A DNA stretch of 64,000 nucleotides from Lichenibacterium dinghuense (lineage in GTDB: Bacteria > Pseudomonadota > Alphaproteobacteria > Rhizobiales > Beijerinckiaceae): the NCBI RefSeq assembly GCF_021730615.1, contig NZ_JAJLMN010000001.1, positions 3,669,501 to 3,733,500 of the forward strand, given 5' to 3'. The notes under the pieces were generated by a model. The model was not told the DNA's origin. It searched no databases and saw only the letters and a list, made by a program, of their open reading frames with translations. This document shows, in pieces, positions 1-8,207 of this stretch; position 1 is the first letter of the stretch; each line of letters starts with the position of its first letter. The position numbers were made by a program, and so were the translations under genes.

Positions 1-1848
1 CAGGATGCCGACCGTGCCGCGGCCGAGCCGGGCCGGGATGGCGCCGGGCTCCGCCGACAGGGTGCAGCCGCGCACCGAGATGGCGTCGATCTTGACCGGC
101 ACGATCGTGGTGCCGATGGCGAGCTCGGCCGGCCGGCCGAGCGGCTTCGCCACGGCGCGGCGCTCCGACACCACCCCGAGCCCGGCGCCGGCCAGCAGGA
201 GGTTCAGGAAGTTCCACAGGCTGACGACGAGCATGAGGTCGCCGCCGTCCGGCTCGGTGGCGAAGCGCCAGGCGGCGTAGACCTGGCTCAGGAGGATCAG
301 CCCGTAGATGGCGAAATACGGCAGCGCCAGCTCCGACAGGAAGTCCTTCTCCAGCGTGTTGCCCTTGTCGGTGACGTTGAAGGTGGGCTTCCGCGGGTTC
401 ATCACCACGCTGACGAGGCCGCGGCACAGGAAGATCGACTGCGTGAACTCGTAGAGCTCGGAGACGAAGGGCCAGCGCACCTTGCCGTACATGGTGTTCT
501 GCATCATCACGTTCACGACCATGTAGATCAGCGTGTAGGACACGAACTCGTGCACGTTGGCGACGTAGATCTGCAGCGAGAACCAGATGTACAGGAACGG
601 CGCGACCAGGAATGGCAGCCGGAACAGCGGGAAGAACCAGTAGGTCATGTTGCTGAGGTAGCAGACCCGCTGCGCCAGGCTGAGGCCGCGCTTGAACAGC
701 GGGTTCTTCAGCAGGAAGATCTGGAACATGCCGCGGCACCAGCGCGACCGCTGGCCGATGAAGGAGGCGAAGGTTTCCGGCTGCAGGCCGCAGATCATCG
801 GCCGGTCGACGTAGAGGCTGTTCCAACCGCGCGCGTGGAGGTCGAGCGCCGTCTCGCAGTCCTCCGTGATAGACAGGCCCGAGAAGCCGCCGACCTCGTC
901 GAGCGCCGCGCGGCGCAGCACCGCCGCCGAGCCGCAGAAGAAGGCCGCGTTCCACTTGTCGAGCCCGCGCTGGATCACGCCGTAGAACATCTCGTTCTCG
1001 CTCGGCATGGTCTCGAACGTGGCGAGGTTCTTCTCGATCGGGTCGGGGTTCGAGAAGAAGTGCGGCGTCTGGCACAGGAACAGCCGCGGGTCGCGGCGGA
1101 AGTGGCCCACCGTTTCCTGCAGGAAGTCCGGCATGGGGACGTGGTCGGCGTCGAACACCACGACGAGCTCGCCGTCCGTGTCGGCCAGGGCGGCGTTCAT
1201 GTTGCCCGCCTTGGCGTGCAGGTTCTTCGCCCGCGTGTGGTAGGTGACGCCGAGGTCGGCGCAGAGCCCCATCAGCTCGGCCCGCCGCCGCCGCGCCGCG
1301 CCGGCCGCCGCCGCGTCCTCCTGGTCGCACTTTTGGTCCGTGCCGCCGTCGTCGAGCAGGTGCACGCTGAGGCGGTCGGCGGGGTAGTGCAGGGCGGTGG
1401 CGGCGGCCAGCGTCACGGCGAGGAGGTCGCGGTCCTCGTTGTAGGAGGGCACGAGGACGTCGACGGTGGGCAGGTCCTCGTCGGCGAGCCGGGGCGCCGG
1501 CGGCCGGTCGAGCGGGTCGGCGATCACGAACAGGCTGATGAACAGCATGCCGATCGAGTAGAGTTCGGCGAGGTAGAGCGTCAGGCCGCAGGCGAAGCTC
1601 ACCGGATCGCTGACGGGCGGCAGCGTCGAGGTCGTCCGCCAGTACAGGTAGCGCAGCACGAGGCCGGTGCCGAGCGCCAGGAACACCTTGCGCCAGGCGC
1701 CGTCGAGCCGCAGCAGGCGGATCAGCCCCATGGCGCCCACCGTCGCGGCGCCGAGCACGAACTGCGCCTGGATCCCGACCGGCTCGCAGGCCATCGCCAA
1801 GAACAGCAGGCCTGCCAGGGCCCAGGCGGCGGTCGCTAGAACTTTCAT
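1..1848 (-). CDS. bcsA: Cellulose synthase catalytic subunit BcsA (C-terminal part outside window)
   Basis: Inner-membrane glycosyltransferase (GT2) that polymerises UDP-glucose into beta-1,4-glucan and extrudes it. 616 codons are visible from ATG at 1848 to the window edge; full BcsA is usually 700-900 residues. Hydrophobic N-terminal helices are followed by the GT2 domain: LLDDGG near residue 165, VFDADH near 233, ITED near 328 and GQRSRW near 366, i.e. the D, DxD, TED and QxxRW signatures, then further membrane segments. A PilZ-like stretch starts near residue 565, but its c-di-GMP motifs look altered: SERRAVAK where RxxxR is expected and AISVRG where [DN]xSxxG is expected. No bcsB or other bcs gene lies upstream on this side; partners, if any, should be beyond position 1. 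Identity is secure, the PilZ reading less so. Confidence 0.93.
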   Translation of the reverse strand, partial: MKVLATAAWALAGLLFLAMACEPVGIQAQFVLGAATVGAMGLIRLLRLDGAWRKVFLALGTGLVLRYLYWRTTSTLPPVSDPVSFACGLTLYLAELYSIGMLFISLFVIADPLDRPPAPRLADEDLPTVDVLVPSYNEDRDLLAVTLAAATALHYPADRLSVHLLDDGGTDQKCDQEDAAAAGAARRRRAELMGLCADLGVTYHTRAKNLHAKAGNMNAALADTDGELVVVFDADHVPMPDFLQETVGHFRRDPRLFLCQTPHFFSNPDPIEKNLATFETMPSENEMFYGVIQRGLDKWNAAFFCGSAAVLRRAALDEVGGFSGLSITEDCETALDLHARGWNSLYVDRPMICGLQPETFASFIGQRSRWCRGMFQIFLLKNPLFKRGLSLAQRVCYLSNMTYWFFPLFRLPFLVAPFLYIWFSLQIYVANVHEFVSYTLIYMVVNVMMQNTMYGKVRWPFVSELYEFTQSIFLCRGLVSVVMNPRKPTFNVTDKGNTLEKDFLSELALPYFAIYGLILLSQVYAAWRFATEPDGGDLMLVVSLWNFLNLLLAGAGLGVVSERRAVAKPLGRPAELAIGTTIVPVKIDAISVRGCTLSAEPGAIPARLGRGTVGIL

Positions 1849-2246
1849 GCGGGCGTCGACGGTCCGTTCATCACAGATGACCGTCTACGGCGGCGAGTCT
1901 TGCCGAAGCCTTCCCGGGTTCCCTGAGCGGGATGCAAGATGTCGCGATGGTTAACCGGCTTCCGCCGTGCCGGCCTTCTGCCCCTGCGTCGTGCTGCCGC
2001 TCCCGTTCCGTCGACTCTGCAACCGCCTTGGGCATCTCCCGTTAAGACGCGCCGTCTAACGTGTCGCCACGTCGTGTCGAGGTCCGCGAGGGCTCTCGAG
2101 GCATCAAGCCGCTCCGCCGTGCCGGTAGCCAGCCCGGTATGTCCCTTCGAGCCCGTGGCATGCGGCCCGCCCGCATCTCGCGTCGCGGGCAGGGCTTGGT
2201 GACCGCACCCCCGGCCGGAGGTGCGCGATGTTCGAGCAGGTGTTCC
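1849..2246. other. Intergenic region upstream of bcsA with palindromes
   Basis: About 400 bases without a convincing gene. It should hold the bcsA promoter (minus strand) and perhaps that of the small gene at 2247. Two inverted repeats are visible: GACGGTC (1858-1864) with GACCGTC (1879-1885), just upstream of the bcsA start, and an imperfect palindrome at 2041-2060 whose arms are AGACG and CGTCT flanked by GTT and AAC. No clear -35/-10 pair was found. Reading frames through it on the minus strand are arginine-rich and look like noise. Confidence 0.4.
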
Positions 2247-2528
2247 ATGTCGCCCACGACCCATCACGCCGACGCGGAGATCGCGGACGCGCTCGACAGG
2301 CTCTCCTCCTCGGGCGCCATGCAGTCGAACTGCATGTTCCAGCTCGCCCTGATGGTGGCGCGCATCGCCGCGGAGCCCTGCGCCGAAAGCTACAAGGCCG
2401 AGGCCGCGCAGGCCCTGATGGACCTGATCCGCGCCAAGCCGAAGGGCAACGTGGTCCGCCTGTTCGGCGCCACCCAGGCAGCGCCGCCCGACGCCGAATC
2501 GAGCGTCGTGCAGTTCGCGGCGCGCTGA
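2247..2528 (+). CDS. Small hypothetical protein, 93 aa
   Basis: I do not recognise this family. The ATG at 2247 is chosen because AGG at 2238-2240 sits 6 bases upstream; upstream codons in frame give arginine-rich noise. The protein is soluble and probably helical: an acidic N-terminus (DAEIADALDRLSS), a hydrophobic middle (MFQLALMVARIAAEPC) and a conserved-looking tail with AKPKGNVVRLFG. Three cysteines or fewer and no signal peptide. Codon use has strong GC3 bias, supporting real coding. It stands alone between bcsA (divergent) and a long non-coding gap, so context gives no function. Confidence 0.6.
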   Translation: MSPTTHHADAEIADALDRLSSSGAMQSNCMFQLALMVARIAAEPCAESYKAEAAQALMDLIRAKPKGNVVRLFGATQAAPPDAESSVVQFAAR

Positions 2529-3045
2529 TCCGGGCCTTGAATTCCGCGGGGCTCCGGCCTACTCTCTCGGCGTGGCTACGGCCTCTATGGCGATAAACGG
2601 AATCCGAAATAAACCATACGGACCCCGGGGCGGTACCGGGCGGGTCCACCTCAGCCCTCGCAGAGCGCGAGGGTTGCGGCGGGCCCGAAATAGGATTGAC
2701 GTGGGTGTAAAGGGATCTCTTTTGCTCGGCATTGTACCGCCGTTATCGGGCTAAACTTATAGTTGCCAACGACAACTATGCTCCGGTCGCCGTCGCCGCG
2801 TAATGCGGTGAAGGTACCGGGAACCAAGTCCTAGAGGGTTAGCACCTTCTGGGCGGGGTCCGGAGGCACCTGGCAACAGAAGCCTCCACTTCATCCCCTC
2901 TCCGTCCATGCAGAATCGTCGTCTCCGTCCCTCGGCGCCGCGGCCCGCGCCGGACGTGCATTAGCGAAGTCTTCGCGTTCTGCCGCCATGCTGCCCTGGC
3001 CGCCCGGTCCGCCGCGGCGTGGCAGGCGGGCGCACGGAGGCGGCG
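2529..3045. other. 517-base non-coding gap with hairpins and lower GC
   Basis: No credible gene is seen. The stretch 2680-2880 is markedly less GC-rich than its surroundings. Structures visible: a stem CCCTCGC/GCGAGGG with 5-base loop (2655-2673); an inverted repeat ATAGTTG/CAACTAT with 7-base spacer (2759-2765 and 2773-2779); and a GGAGGC/GCCTCC stem (2862-2867 and 2882-2887). No T-tract follows these stems, so they are not obvious terminators. The region could carry a regulator site or a small RNA; it does not match a riboswitch that I can recognise by eye. Confidence 0.4.
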
Positions 3046-3969
3046 ATGCAACCCTGGCGGATCGTCGCCCTGACGGCGGTCACAGCCGCGTTGGGCTTGG
3101 CGGCCCTCGGCTTCACCGTGGACTCCAGAGGAGTCGCCGTCACGGTCTGCGCCACCCTCCTCTGCGAGGCCCTGGCGCTCTACTACCGGGCTGTTCGGCC
3201 TGATCCGCGCCTGTCCGCGAGCCTCACCGCCGTGGCTCAGGTCGTGGTGTTCTCGGCCGTCGCCGGCCCGCTGTCCTACGTCGCGGCGGCCCGGGGCGGA
3301 CAGCTCTGGGACGCGACCTTCGCGCGTTGGGACATGTGCCTCGGCGTCGACTGGCTGGGCTATGCCGCCTTCGTGGAGGGGCATCCCCTGTTCGCGCTGG
3401 CGGGCGGCCTCGCCTACGACAGTTTCAAGCTCCAGATCCTGCTCGTCCTGCTCGTCCTCGGGTTCACGGGCCGGACGCGCGCGCTGGCCGAGTTCGTCGT
3501 CGCCTTCGCCCTCTCGGGGGCGGCGGTCGTCCTCCTGTCGGGGCTGATGCCGGCCCTGGGCGCCTATCCCGGCCTCGGCGTCCCGCCCGGCCGCTTCCCG
3601 CTGATCGCGCCGCGGGACGTCTACGACACGGCCGCCACGGTGGTCGAACTGCGCCGCGGCGGCGCGCGGTCGCTGTCGCTGTCCGACCTCTACGGCATCA
3701 TCAGCTTCCCGAGTTTCCACGCCGCGGGCGCCGTGCTCTTCTGTGCCGCGCTGTGGCGCATCCCGGTGCTGCGCTGGCCGGCCGCGGCGTGGGAAGCCCT
3801 GATGGCGGCGGCGACGCCGACGCACGGCGGCCACTACGTCGTGGACGTCCTCGCCGGCGGCGCGACGGCGGCGACCGCGCTCGTCGCGGCCCGCGCCGCA
3901 GGGCGGACGCGGGAGGCGCCGGAGCCCGCGCGCCCCGAGGTTCGGGCGCGCGGCGTGCTGAGGGCCTGA
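3046..3969 (+). CDS. PAP2-superfamily membrane phosphatase/phosphotransferase
   Basis: 307-residue integral membrane protein with about seven hydrophobic segments. The C-terminal third carries the PAP2 catalytic signatures: [10 protein letters not shown] (about residues 222-231; the His is the phosphate-contacting histidine) and [11 protein letters not shown] (about 264-274; the second catalytic His with Asp). The FPSFH form, not FPSGH, is typical of the AUR1/inositol-phosphotransferase-like branch (PAP2_3), so it may act on a lipid phosphate or transfer a phospho-head-group; the substrate is not readable. The start is the ATG with GGAGG five bases upstream. It is followed after 38 bases by thyA on the same strand, so cotranscription is possible although no functional link is obvious. 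Confidence 0.8.
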   Translation: MQPWRIVALTAVTAALGLAALGFTVDSRGVAVTVCATLLCEALALYYRAVRPDPRLSASLTAVAQVVVFSAVAGPLSYVAAARGGQLWDATFARWDMCLGVDWLGYAAFVEGHPLFALAGGLAYDSFKLQILLVLLVLGFTGRTRALAEFVVAFALSGAAVVLLSGLMPALGAYPGLGVPPGRFPLIAPRDVYDTAATVVELRRGGARSLSLSDLYGIISFPSFHAAGAVLFCAALWRIPVLRWPAAAWEALMAAATPTHGGHYVVDVLAGGATAATALVAARAAGRTREAPEPARPEVRARGVLRA

Positions 3970-4007
3970 CCGACACCCCACCCCGACGGAAACTGGCAGA
4001 CGATACG

Positions 4008-4817
4008 ATGCAGGACTACCTCGACCTCCTCGCCGCCGTGCTGGCCGACGGCCGCCGCAAGGCGGACCGGACCGGCACCGGCACGCTGTCGACGTTCGGT
4101 CCGCAGCTCCGCTTCGACCTCGCCGACGGCTTCCCCCTCGTCACGACGAAGAGGCTCCACCTCAAGTCCATCGTGCACGAGCTGCTGTGGTTCATCCGCG
4201 GCGACACCAACGTGGCCACCCTCCGCGACAACGGCGTCACGATCTGGGACGAGTGGGCGGACGAGCGCGGCGAGCTGGGCCCCGTCTACGGGCGGCAGTG
4301 GCGGTCCTGGGAGGGCGCCGACGGCCGCACCCACGACCAGCTCCGCAACGTCCTGGCGGAGCTGCGGCGCAACCCCGACAGCCGCCGCCTGATCGTGTCG
4401 GCCTGGAACGTCGCCGACCTCGACCGCATGGCGCTGGCGCCCTGCCACTGCCTGTTCCAGTTCTACACCGAGCCGCTGGAGGACGGCGGGCGGCGCCTGT
4501 CGCTGCAGCTCTACCAGCGCTCGGCCGACCTGTTCCTCGGCGTTCCCTTCAACATCGCCTCCTACGCGCTTCTGCTGGCCCTGGTGGCGCGCCACTGCGG
4601 CTACGAGCCCGGCACCTTCGTGCACACGCTCGGCGACGCGCACATCTATTCCAACCACGTCGACCAGGTGCGCGAGCAGCTCGGCCGGACGCCCCGCGCC
4701 CTGCCGCGCCTCGTGCTGAACCCGGAGGTGCGCGACCTCTTCGCCTTCCGCTACGAGGACATCGGCTTCGCGGACTACGATCCCTGGCCGGCCATCAAGG
4801 CCCCGGTGGCGGTGTGA
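4008..4817 (+). CDS. thyA: Thymidylate synthase ThyA
   Basis: Converts dUMP plus 5,10-methylene-tetrahydrofolate to dTMP plus dihydrofolate in the cytosol. 269 residues, close to the 264 of the E. coli enzyme, beginning MQDYLDLL. Visible signatures: the folate/nucleotide segment [11 protein letters not shown] (about 22-32), catalytic cysteine in [11 protein letters not shown] (about 144-154), [18 protein letters not shown] (about 170-187) and HIYSNHVDQ (about 212-220). FolA, which recycles the dihydrofolate product, lies two genes downstream on the same strand, the standard thyA-folA pairing but with a GNAT gene inserted between them. Complete and unremarkable. Confidence 0.98.
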   Translation: MQDYLDLLAAVLADGRRKADRTGTGTLSTFGPQLRFDLADGFPLVTTKRLHLKSIVHELLWFIRGDTNVATLRDNGVTIWDEWADERGELGPVYGRQWRSWEGADGRTHDQLRNVLAELRRNPDSRRLIVSAWNVADLDRMALAPCHCLFQFYTEPLEDGGRRLSLQLYQRSADLFLGVPFNIASYALLLALVARHCGYEPGTFVHTLGDAHIYSNHVDQVREQLGRTPRALPRLVLNPEVRDLFAFRYEDIGFADYDPWPAIKAPVAV

Positions 4818-4859
4818 GCGCCGCTTGACGGCCGCCCCGCCGGCTGCTGTTGCGACGCC

Positions 4860-5345
4860 ATGACCATCAGCACCCGCCCCGCCGCGCCCGCCGACGCCGC
4901 CCTGATCCACGCCCTGGTGCTGGAGCTCGCCGCCTACGAGCGCCTCGCCCACGAAGTCCGCTCGACGCCCGGGGACTTCGCGGCGGCGCTGTTCGGCGAC
5001 GCGCCGCGCGCCTTCTGCGACATCGCGGAATTGGACGGGCAGGGGGCCGGGCTGGCGCTGTGGTTCTACAACTTCTCGACCTTCGAGGGCCGCCACGGCA
5101 TCTACCTCGAAGACCTCTACGTGCGCCCCGAGCATCGCGGCCGCGGGCTCGGCCGCGCCCTGCTGGAGCGCCTCGCGCGGCGCTGCCGGGACGAGGGCCT
5201 GAAGCGCCTGCAGTGGAGCGTGCTCGACTGGAACGAGCCCTCGATCGACTTCTACCGCGGGCTCGGCGCCGAGATGATGGACGACTGGACCGGCTGCCGC
5301 GTGACCGGGGACGCGCTGGCGCGGCTGGCGGGAGAGCGGACATGA
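4860..5345 (+). CDS. GNAT N-acetyltransferase, diamine-acetyltransferase-like
   Basis: 161-residue single-domain GNAT enzyme that would transfer acetyl from acetyl-CoA to an amine. The acetyl-CoA loop is VRPEHRGRGLGRALL (about residues 83-97, R/Q-x-x-G-x-G/A) and the preceding beta-strand FYNFSTFEGRHGIYLEDLY closely resembles spermidine/spermine (SAT1-type) acetyltransferases. The C-terminal NEPSIDFYRGLGAE (about 123-136) is the usual alpha4 motif. It starts 42 bases after thyA and its TGA overlaps the ATG of folA (ATGA), so it is translationally coupled to folA. A polyamine or amino-acid substrate is an inference only. Confidence 0.85.
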   Translation: MTISTRPAAPADAALIHALVLELAAYERLAHEVRSTPGDFAAALFGDAPRAFCDIAELDGQGAGLALWFYNFSTFEGRHGIYLEDLYVRPEHRGRGLGRALLERLARRCRDEGLKRLQWSVLDWNEPSIDFYRGLGAEMMDDWTGCRVTGDALARLAGERT

Positions 5346-5854
5346 CCGTCCCCGTCGTCCTCATCGCCGCGGTGGGCCGCAACGGCGCCATCGGGCTCCG
5401 CGACGGCCTGCCCTGGCGCCTCCCCTCCGACCTGCGGCAGTTCAAGGCCGAGACCGTGGGCAAGCCCGTGGTGATGGGGCGCAAGACCTTCGCCTCGCTC
5501 GGGCGGCCGCTGCCGGGGCGCCACCTCGTGGTCGTGTCGCGCGACCCCGCGCCGGCGCTGCCCGAGGGCGTCGCCGGCGCGACGAGCGTCGAGGGCGCGC
5601 TGGCGCTGGCGCAGCGGATCGCGGCCGAGCGCGGCGCCGCGGAGGTGATGGTGGCGGGGGGCGCGGAGATCTACCGCGCCGCCATGCCGCTCGCCGACGC
5701 GCTGCGGATCACCGAGGTCGACCTGGAGCCCGCGGCCGACAGCTTCTTCCCCGCCGTCGAGCCCGCGGTGTGGCGCGAGCTGTCGCGGGAGATGGGGGAA
5801 CGGGGCGAGCGGGACGAGGCCGGCTTCGCGGTCGTCCGCTACGGGCGGCGCTGA
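5342..5854 (+). CDS. folA: Dihydrofolate reductase FolA
   Basis: NADPH-dependent reduction of dihydrofolate to tetrahydrofolate, closing the cycle opened by ThyA. 170 residues. Recognisable elements: VVLIAAVGRNGAIG at the N-terminus, the substrate-site LPWRLPSDLRQFKAET (about 24-39), the NADPH segment VVMGRKTFASLGRPLPGR (about 44-61) and the VAGGAEIYRAAMPLAD helix (about 104-119). The acidic residue at the substrate site is Asp in PSDLRQF, as in bacterial chromosomal enzymes. Translation start overlaps the end of the GNAT gene. Confidence 0.97.
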   Translation: MTVPVVLIAAVGRNGAIGLRDGLPWRLPSDLRQFKAETVGKPVVMGRKTFASLGRPLPGRHLVVVSRDPAPALPEGVAGATSVEGALALAQRIAAERGAAEVMVAGGAEIYRAAMPLADALRITEVDLEPAADSFFPAVEPAVWRELSREMGERGERDEAGFAVVRYGRR

Positions 5855-5951
5855 GCCGTCCCGCGACGCCTGACCGCGCCCATTTGCTGCCTCGCCGCCG
5901 CACGCCTATATCGTGATCGGGGGCGGTTCACCGCCGGCGGCGAGGAACGGG

Positions 5952-7073
5952 ATGTCCTGGAGCAACAGTGGCGGTGGCGGCCCGTGGAAGCCCGGCAATC
6001 CGGGACCCTGGGGGCAGGGGCCGAGCTCCGGCGGCGGGGGCGGCGGGCAGACGCCCCCCGACCTCGAAGAGTTCATCCGCCGCTCCCAGCAGCGCCTGAA
6101 GGGCTTTCTCCCCACCGGGAACGTCGGCGGCGGGCTCGGCCTGCTCGCCGTCGTGCTCGTGGCGGCCCTGCTGTGGCTGGCCAGCGGCTTCTACACCGTG
6201 TCGCCCAACGAGGTCGGCCTCAACCTCGTCTTCGGCAAGTACACGGGCACGACCGCGCCCGGCCTCAACTACAACTTTCCCTATCCGATCGGCGACGTCA
6301 TCAAGCTCGCCGTCACGGACCGCAACTCCACCGACGTCGGCTTCGTGTCCGGCTCCAGCCGCTCCGGGCAGATCTCCAGCACCGACGTGCTGGCCGAGAG
6401 CCTGATGCTGACCGGCGACGACAACATCGCCGACGTGAAGTTCCGCGTCATCTGGCAGATCGACCCCGAGCACCCCGAATATTACGCCTTCAACCTCCGC
6501 CATCCGGACGAGACCGTGAAGGCCGTGGCCGAATCGGCCATGCGCGAGGTGATCGGCCGCCAGCAGATCCAGTACATCCTCACCTCCGGCCGCAAGACCA
6601 TCGAACCCGAGGTGCAGACGCTGATCCAGAACACCCTCAACAGCTACAAGGCCGGCGTGCTGGTGCTGCAGGTGCAGCTCCTGTCCGTCGACCCGCCCGC
6701 GCAGGTCATCGCGGCCTTCCGCGACGTGACGGCGGCGCAGCAGGACCAGCAGCGCCTGTCCAACGAGGCCCAGGGCTACGCCAACAAGGTCGTGCCCGAG
6801 GCCCGCGGCGCCGCGGCCGCCATCCTGCAGGAGGCCGAGGGTTACAAGACCCAGACCGTGCAGGAGGCCGCCGGCCAGGCGTCGCGCTTCGAGCAGGTCT
6901 ACGCCCAGTACAAGAACGCGCCCGACGTCACCCGGCAGCGCATCTACATCGAAACCATGGAGTCCATCCTGGCCGGCGCCGACAAGACCATCATCGACAA
7001 GACCGGCGCCGGCGTGCTGCCCGTGCTGCCGCTCGACGGCAAGCCCGTCCCGCTGGCGGGGGCCAAGCCGTGA
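5952..7073 (+). CDS. hflK: FtsH protease modulator HflK
   Basis: 373-residue inner-membrane SPFH/prohibitin-family protein that forms the HflKC cage around the FtsH protease and tunes its proteolysis. N-terminal Gly/Pro-rich cytosolic tail (about residues 1-35), a conserved DLEEFIRRSQQRLKGFLP segment, one membrane helix (about 65-85) and a periplasmic band-7 domain running to about 330 with a long helical stretch (EARGAAAAILQEAEGYK). The ATG at 5952 has GAGGA five bases upstream; an earlier in-frame ATG lacks a ribosome site. hflC overlaps its stop codon. Confidence 0.96.
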   Translation: MSWSNSGGGGPWKPGNPGPWGQGPSSGGGGGGQTPPDLEEFIRRSQQRLKGFLPTGNVGGGLGLLAVVLVAALLWLASGFYTVSPNEVGLNLVFGKYTGTTAPGLNYNFPYPIGDVIKLAVTDRNSTDVGFVSGSSRSGQISSTDVLAESLMLTGDDNIADVKFRVIWQIDPEHPEYYAFNLRHPDETVKAVAESAMREVIGRQQIQYILTSGRKTIEPEVQTLIQNTLNSYKAGVLVLQVQLLSVDPPAQVIAAFRDVTAAQQDQQRLSNEAQGYANKVVPEARGAAAAILQEAEGYKTQTVQEAAGQASRFEQVYAQYKNAPDVTRQRIYIETMESILAGADKTIIDKTGAGVLPVLPLDGKPVPLAGAKP

Positions 7074-8050
7074 GGGTCGGCGGCTACATCGCGGCGGCGC
7101 TGGTCGTCCTGGCCCTGGTGGTCGCCAGCGGGGCGCTTTTCACGGTGGACCAGACCCAGCGGGCGCTGGTGCTCTACTTCGGCCAGCCGGTGCGCGTCAT
7201 CGACGACCCCGGCCTGCACGCCAAGATCCCGTTCTTCGAGAGCGTGGTCGAGCTCGACAACCGCATCCTCGACCTGGAACAGCCGCAGGTCGAGGTGCTG
7301 GCCTCCGACAACCAGCGCATCCTGGTCGACGCCTTCCTGCGCTACCACATCGCCGATCCGCTCAAGTTCTATCAGACGGTCGGCACGGTGGCGCGGGCCA
7401 ACAACCAGCTCGGCTCGATCCTGAACTCGGCGCTGCGGCAGGTGCTCGGCGAGGCGACGCTGACCCAGATCGTGCGCGACAAGCGCGCCGAGCTGATGGT
7501 GCGGATCCGCGGCCTCGTGAACACCGAGGGCGCCCGGCTCGGCGTCGCTGTCAACGACGTCCGCATCCGCCGCGCCGACCTGCCGGCCGAGCTGTCGGAC
7601 AAGATCTACGACCGCATGAAGAGCGAGCGCGCCCGCGAGGCGGCCGAGTACCGCGCCAAGGGCTCCGAGCAGGCGCAGACCATCCGCGCCCAGGCGGACC
7701 GCGACGTGACGGTGCTGCGCGCCGACGCCCAGCGCCAGGCCGACACGCTGCGCGGCGCCGGCGACGCCGAGCGCAACCGCATCTTCGCCGAGGCCTACGG
7801 GCGCGACCCGTCGTTCTTCGCCTTCTACCGCACCATGCAGGCCTACGTGTCGAGCCTGCGGCCGGACCGGACCAAGCTCGTGCTGTCGCCCGACTCGGAC
7901 TTCTTCCGGTTCTTCAACAACCCGGACGGCCAGCCCGGCAGCCCCCTGCCGACCCTGCCGGGGCCGCCCGCGACGCCTCCGGCCGCGGCACCCGCGCCGC
8001 TGCCGGTTCCCCCGGCGGCGCTGCAGACGCAGGGCTCGCCGAACGGGTGA
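7070..8050 (+). CDS. hflC: FtsH protease modulator HflC
   Basis: 326-residue partner of HflK in the FtsH-modulating SPFH complex. GTG start overlapping the hflK stop (GTGA), so the two are translationally coupled. One N-terminal membrane helix (about residues 5-23), FTVDQTQRALVLYFGQPVR opening the band-7 domain, the conserved GLVNTEGARLGVAVNDVRIRR region and a charged helical tail MKSERAREAAEYRAKG. It ends with a low-complexity Pro/Ala tail of about 50 residues (from about 280), longer than in E. coli HflC. A CCCGGG-type palindrome follows 32 bases after the stop. Confidence 0.96.
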   Translation: MRVGGYIAAALVVLALVVASGALFTVDQTQRALVLYFGQPVRVIDDPGLHAKIPFFESVVELDNRILDLEQPQVEVLASDNQRILVDAFLRYHIADPLKFYQTVGTVARANNQLGSILNSALRQVLGEATLTQIVRDKRAELMVRIRGLVNTEGARLGVAVNDVRIRRADLPAELSDKIYDRMKSERAREAAEYRAKGSEQAQTIRAQADRDVTVLRADAQRQADTLRGAGDAERNRIFAEAYGRDPSFFAFYRTMQAYVSSLRPDRTKLVLSPDSDFFRFFNNPDGQPGSPLPTLPGPPATPPAAAPAPLPVPPAALQTQGSPNG

Positions 8051-8081
8051 GGCCGGGAGCTGTCGCCTTCGGGACGGTGTC

Positions 8082-8102
8082 GCCCCGGGCTCGACCCGGG
8101 GC
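8082..8102. repeat. Intergenic palindrome GCCCCGGG-N5-CCCGGGGC
   Basis: Perfect 8-base arms with a CTCGA loop, located between the convergent hflC and FGGY kinase genes. The core is the same as in the longer copy at 9841-9871, where the loop reads TCAAG. This family of palindromes is common between genes in alphaproteobacteria. It may also help terminate transcription from either side, though no T-tract is present. Confidence 0.6.
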
Positions 8103-8207
8103 CCAGCCGATCGACTGGGCGTCACCTCCGGAGGTTCAGCCCGGCCGCGCGGCTGGATCGCGGGTCTCCGCTCCGCCCGGGACGACGCGGCGAAGCGACG
8201 TGGGCCT

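Noticed and set aside
550-1839. A 429-codon open frame on the plus strand across the bcsA region
   Set aside because: It is antisense to bcsA, Arg/Val/Glu/Gln-rich with no recognisable domain; an effect of high GC.
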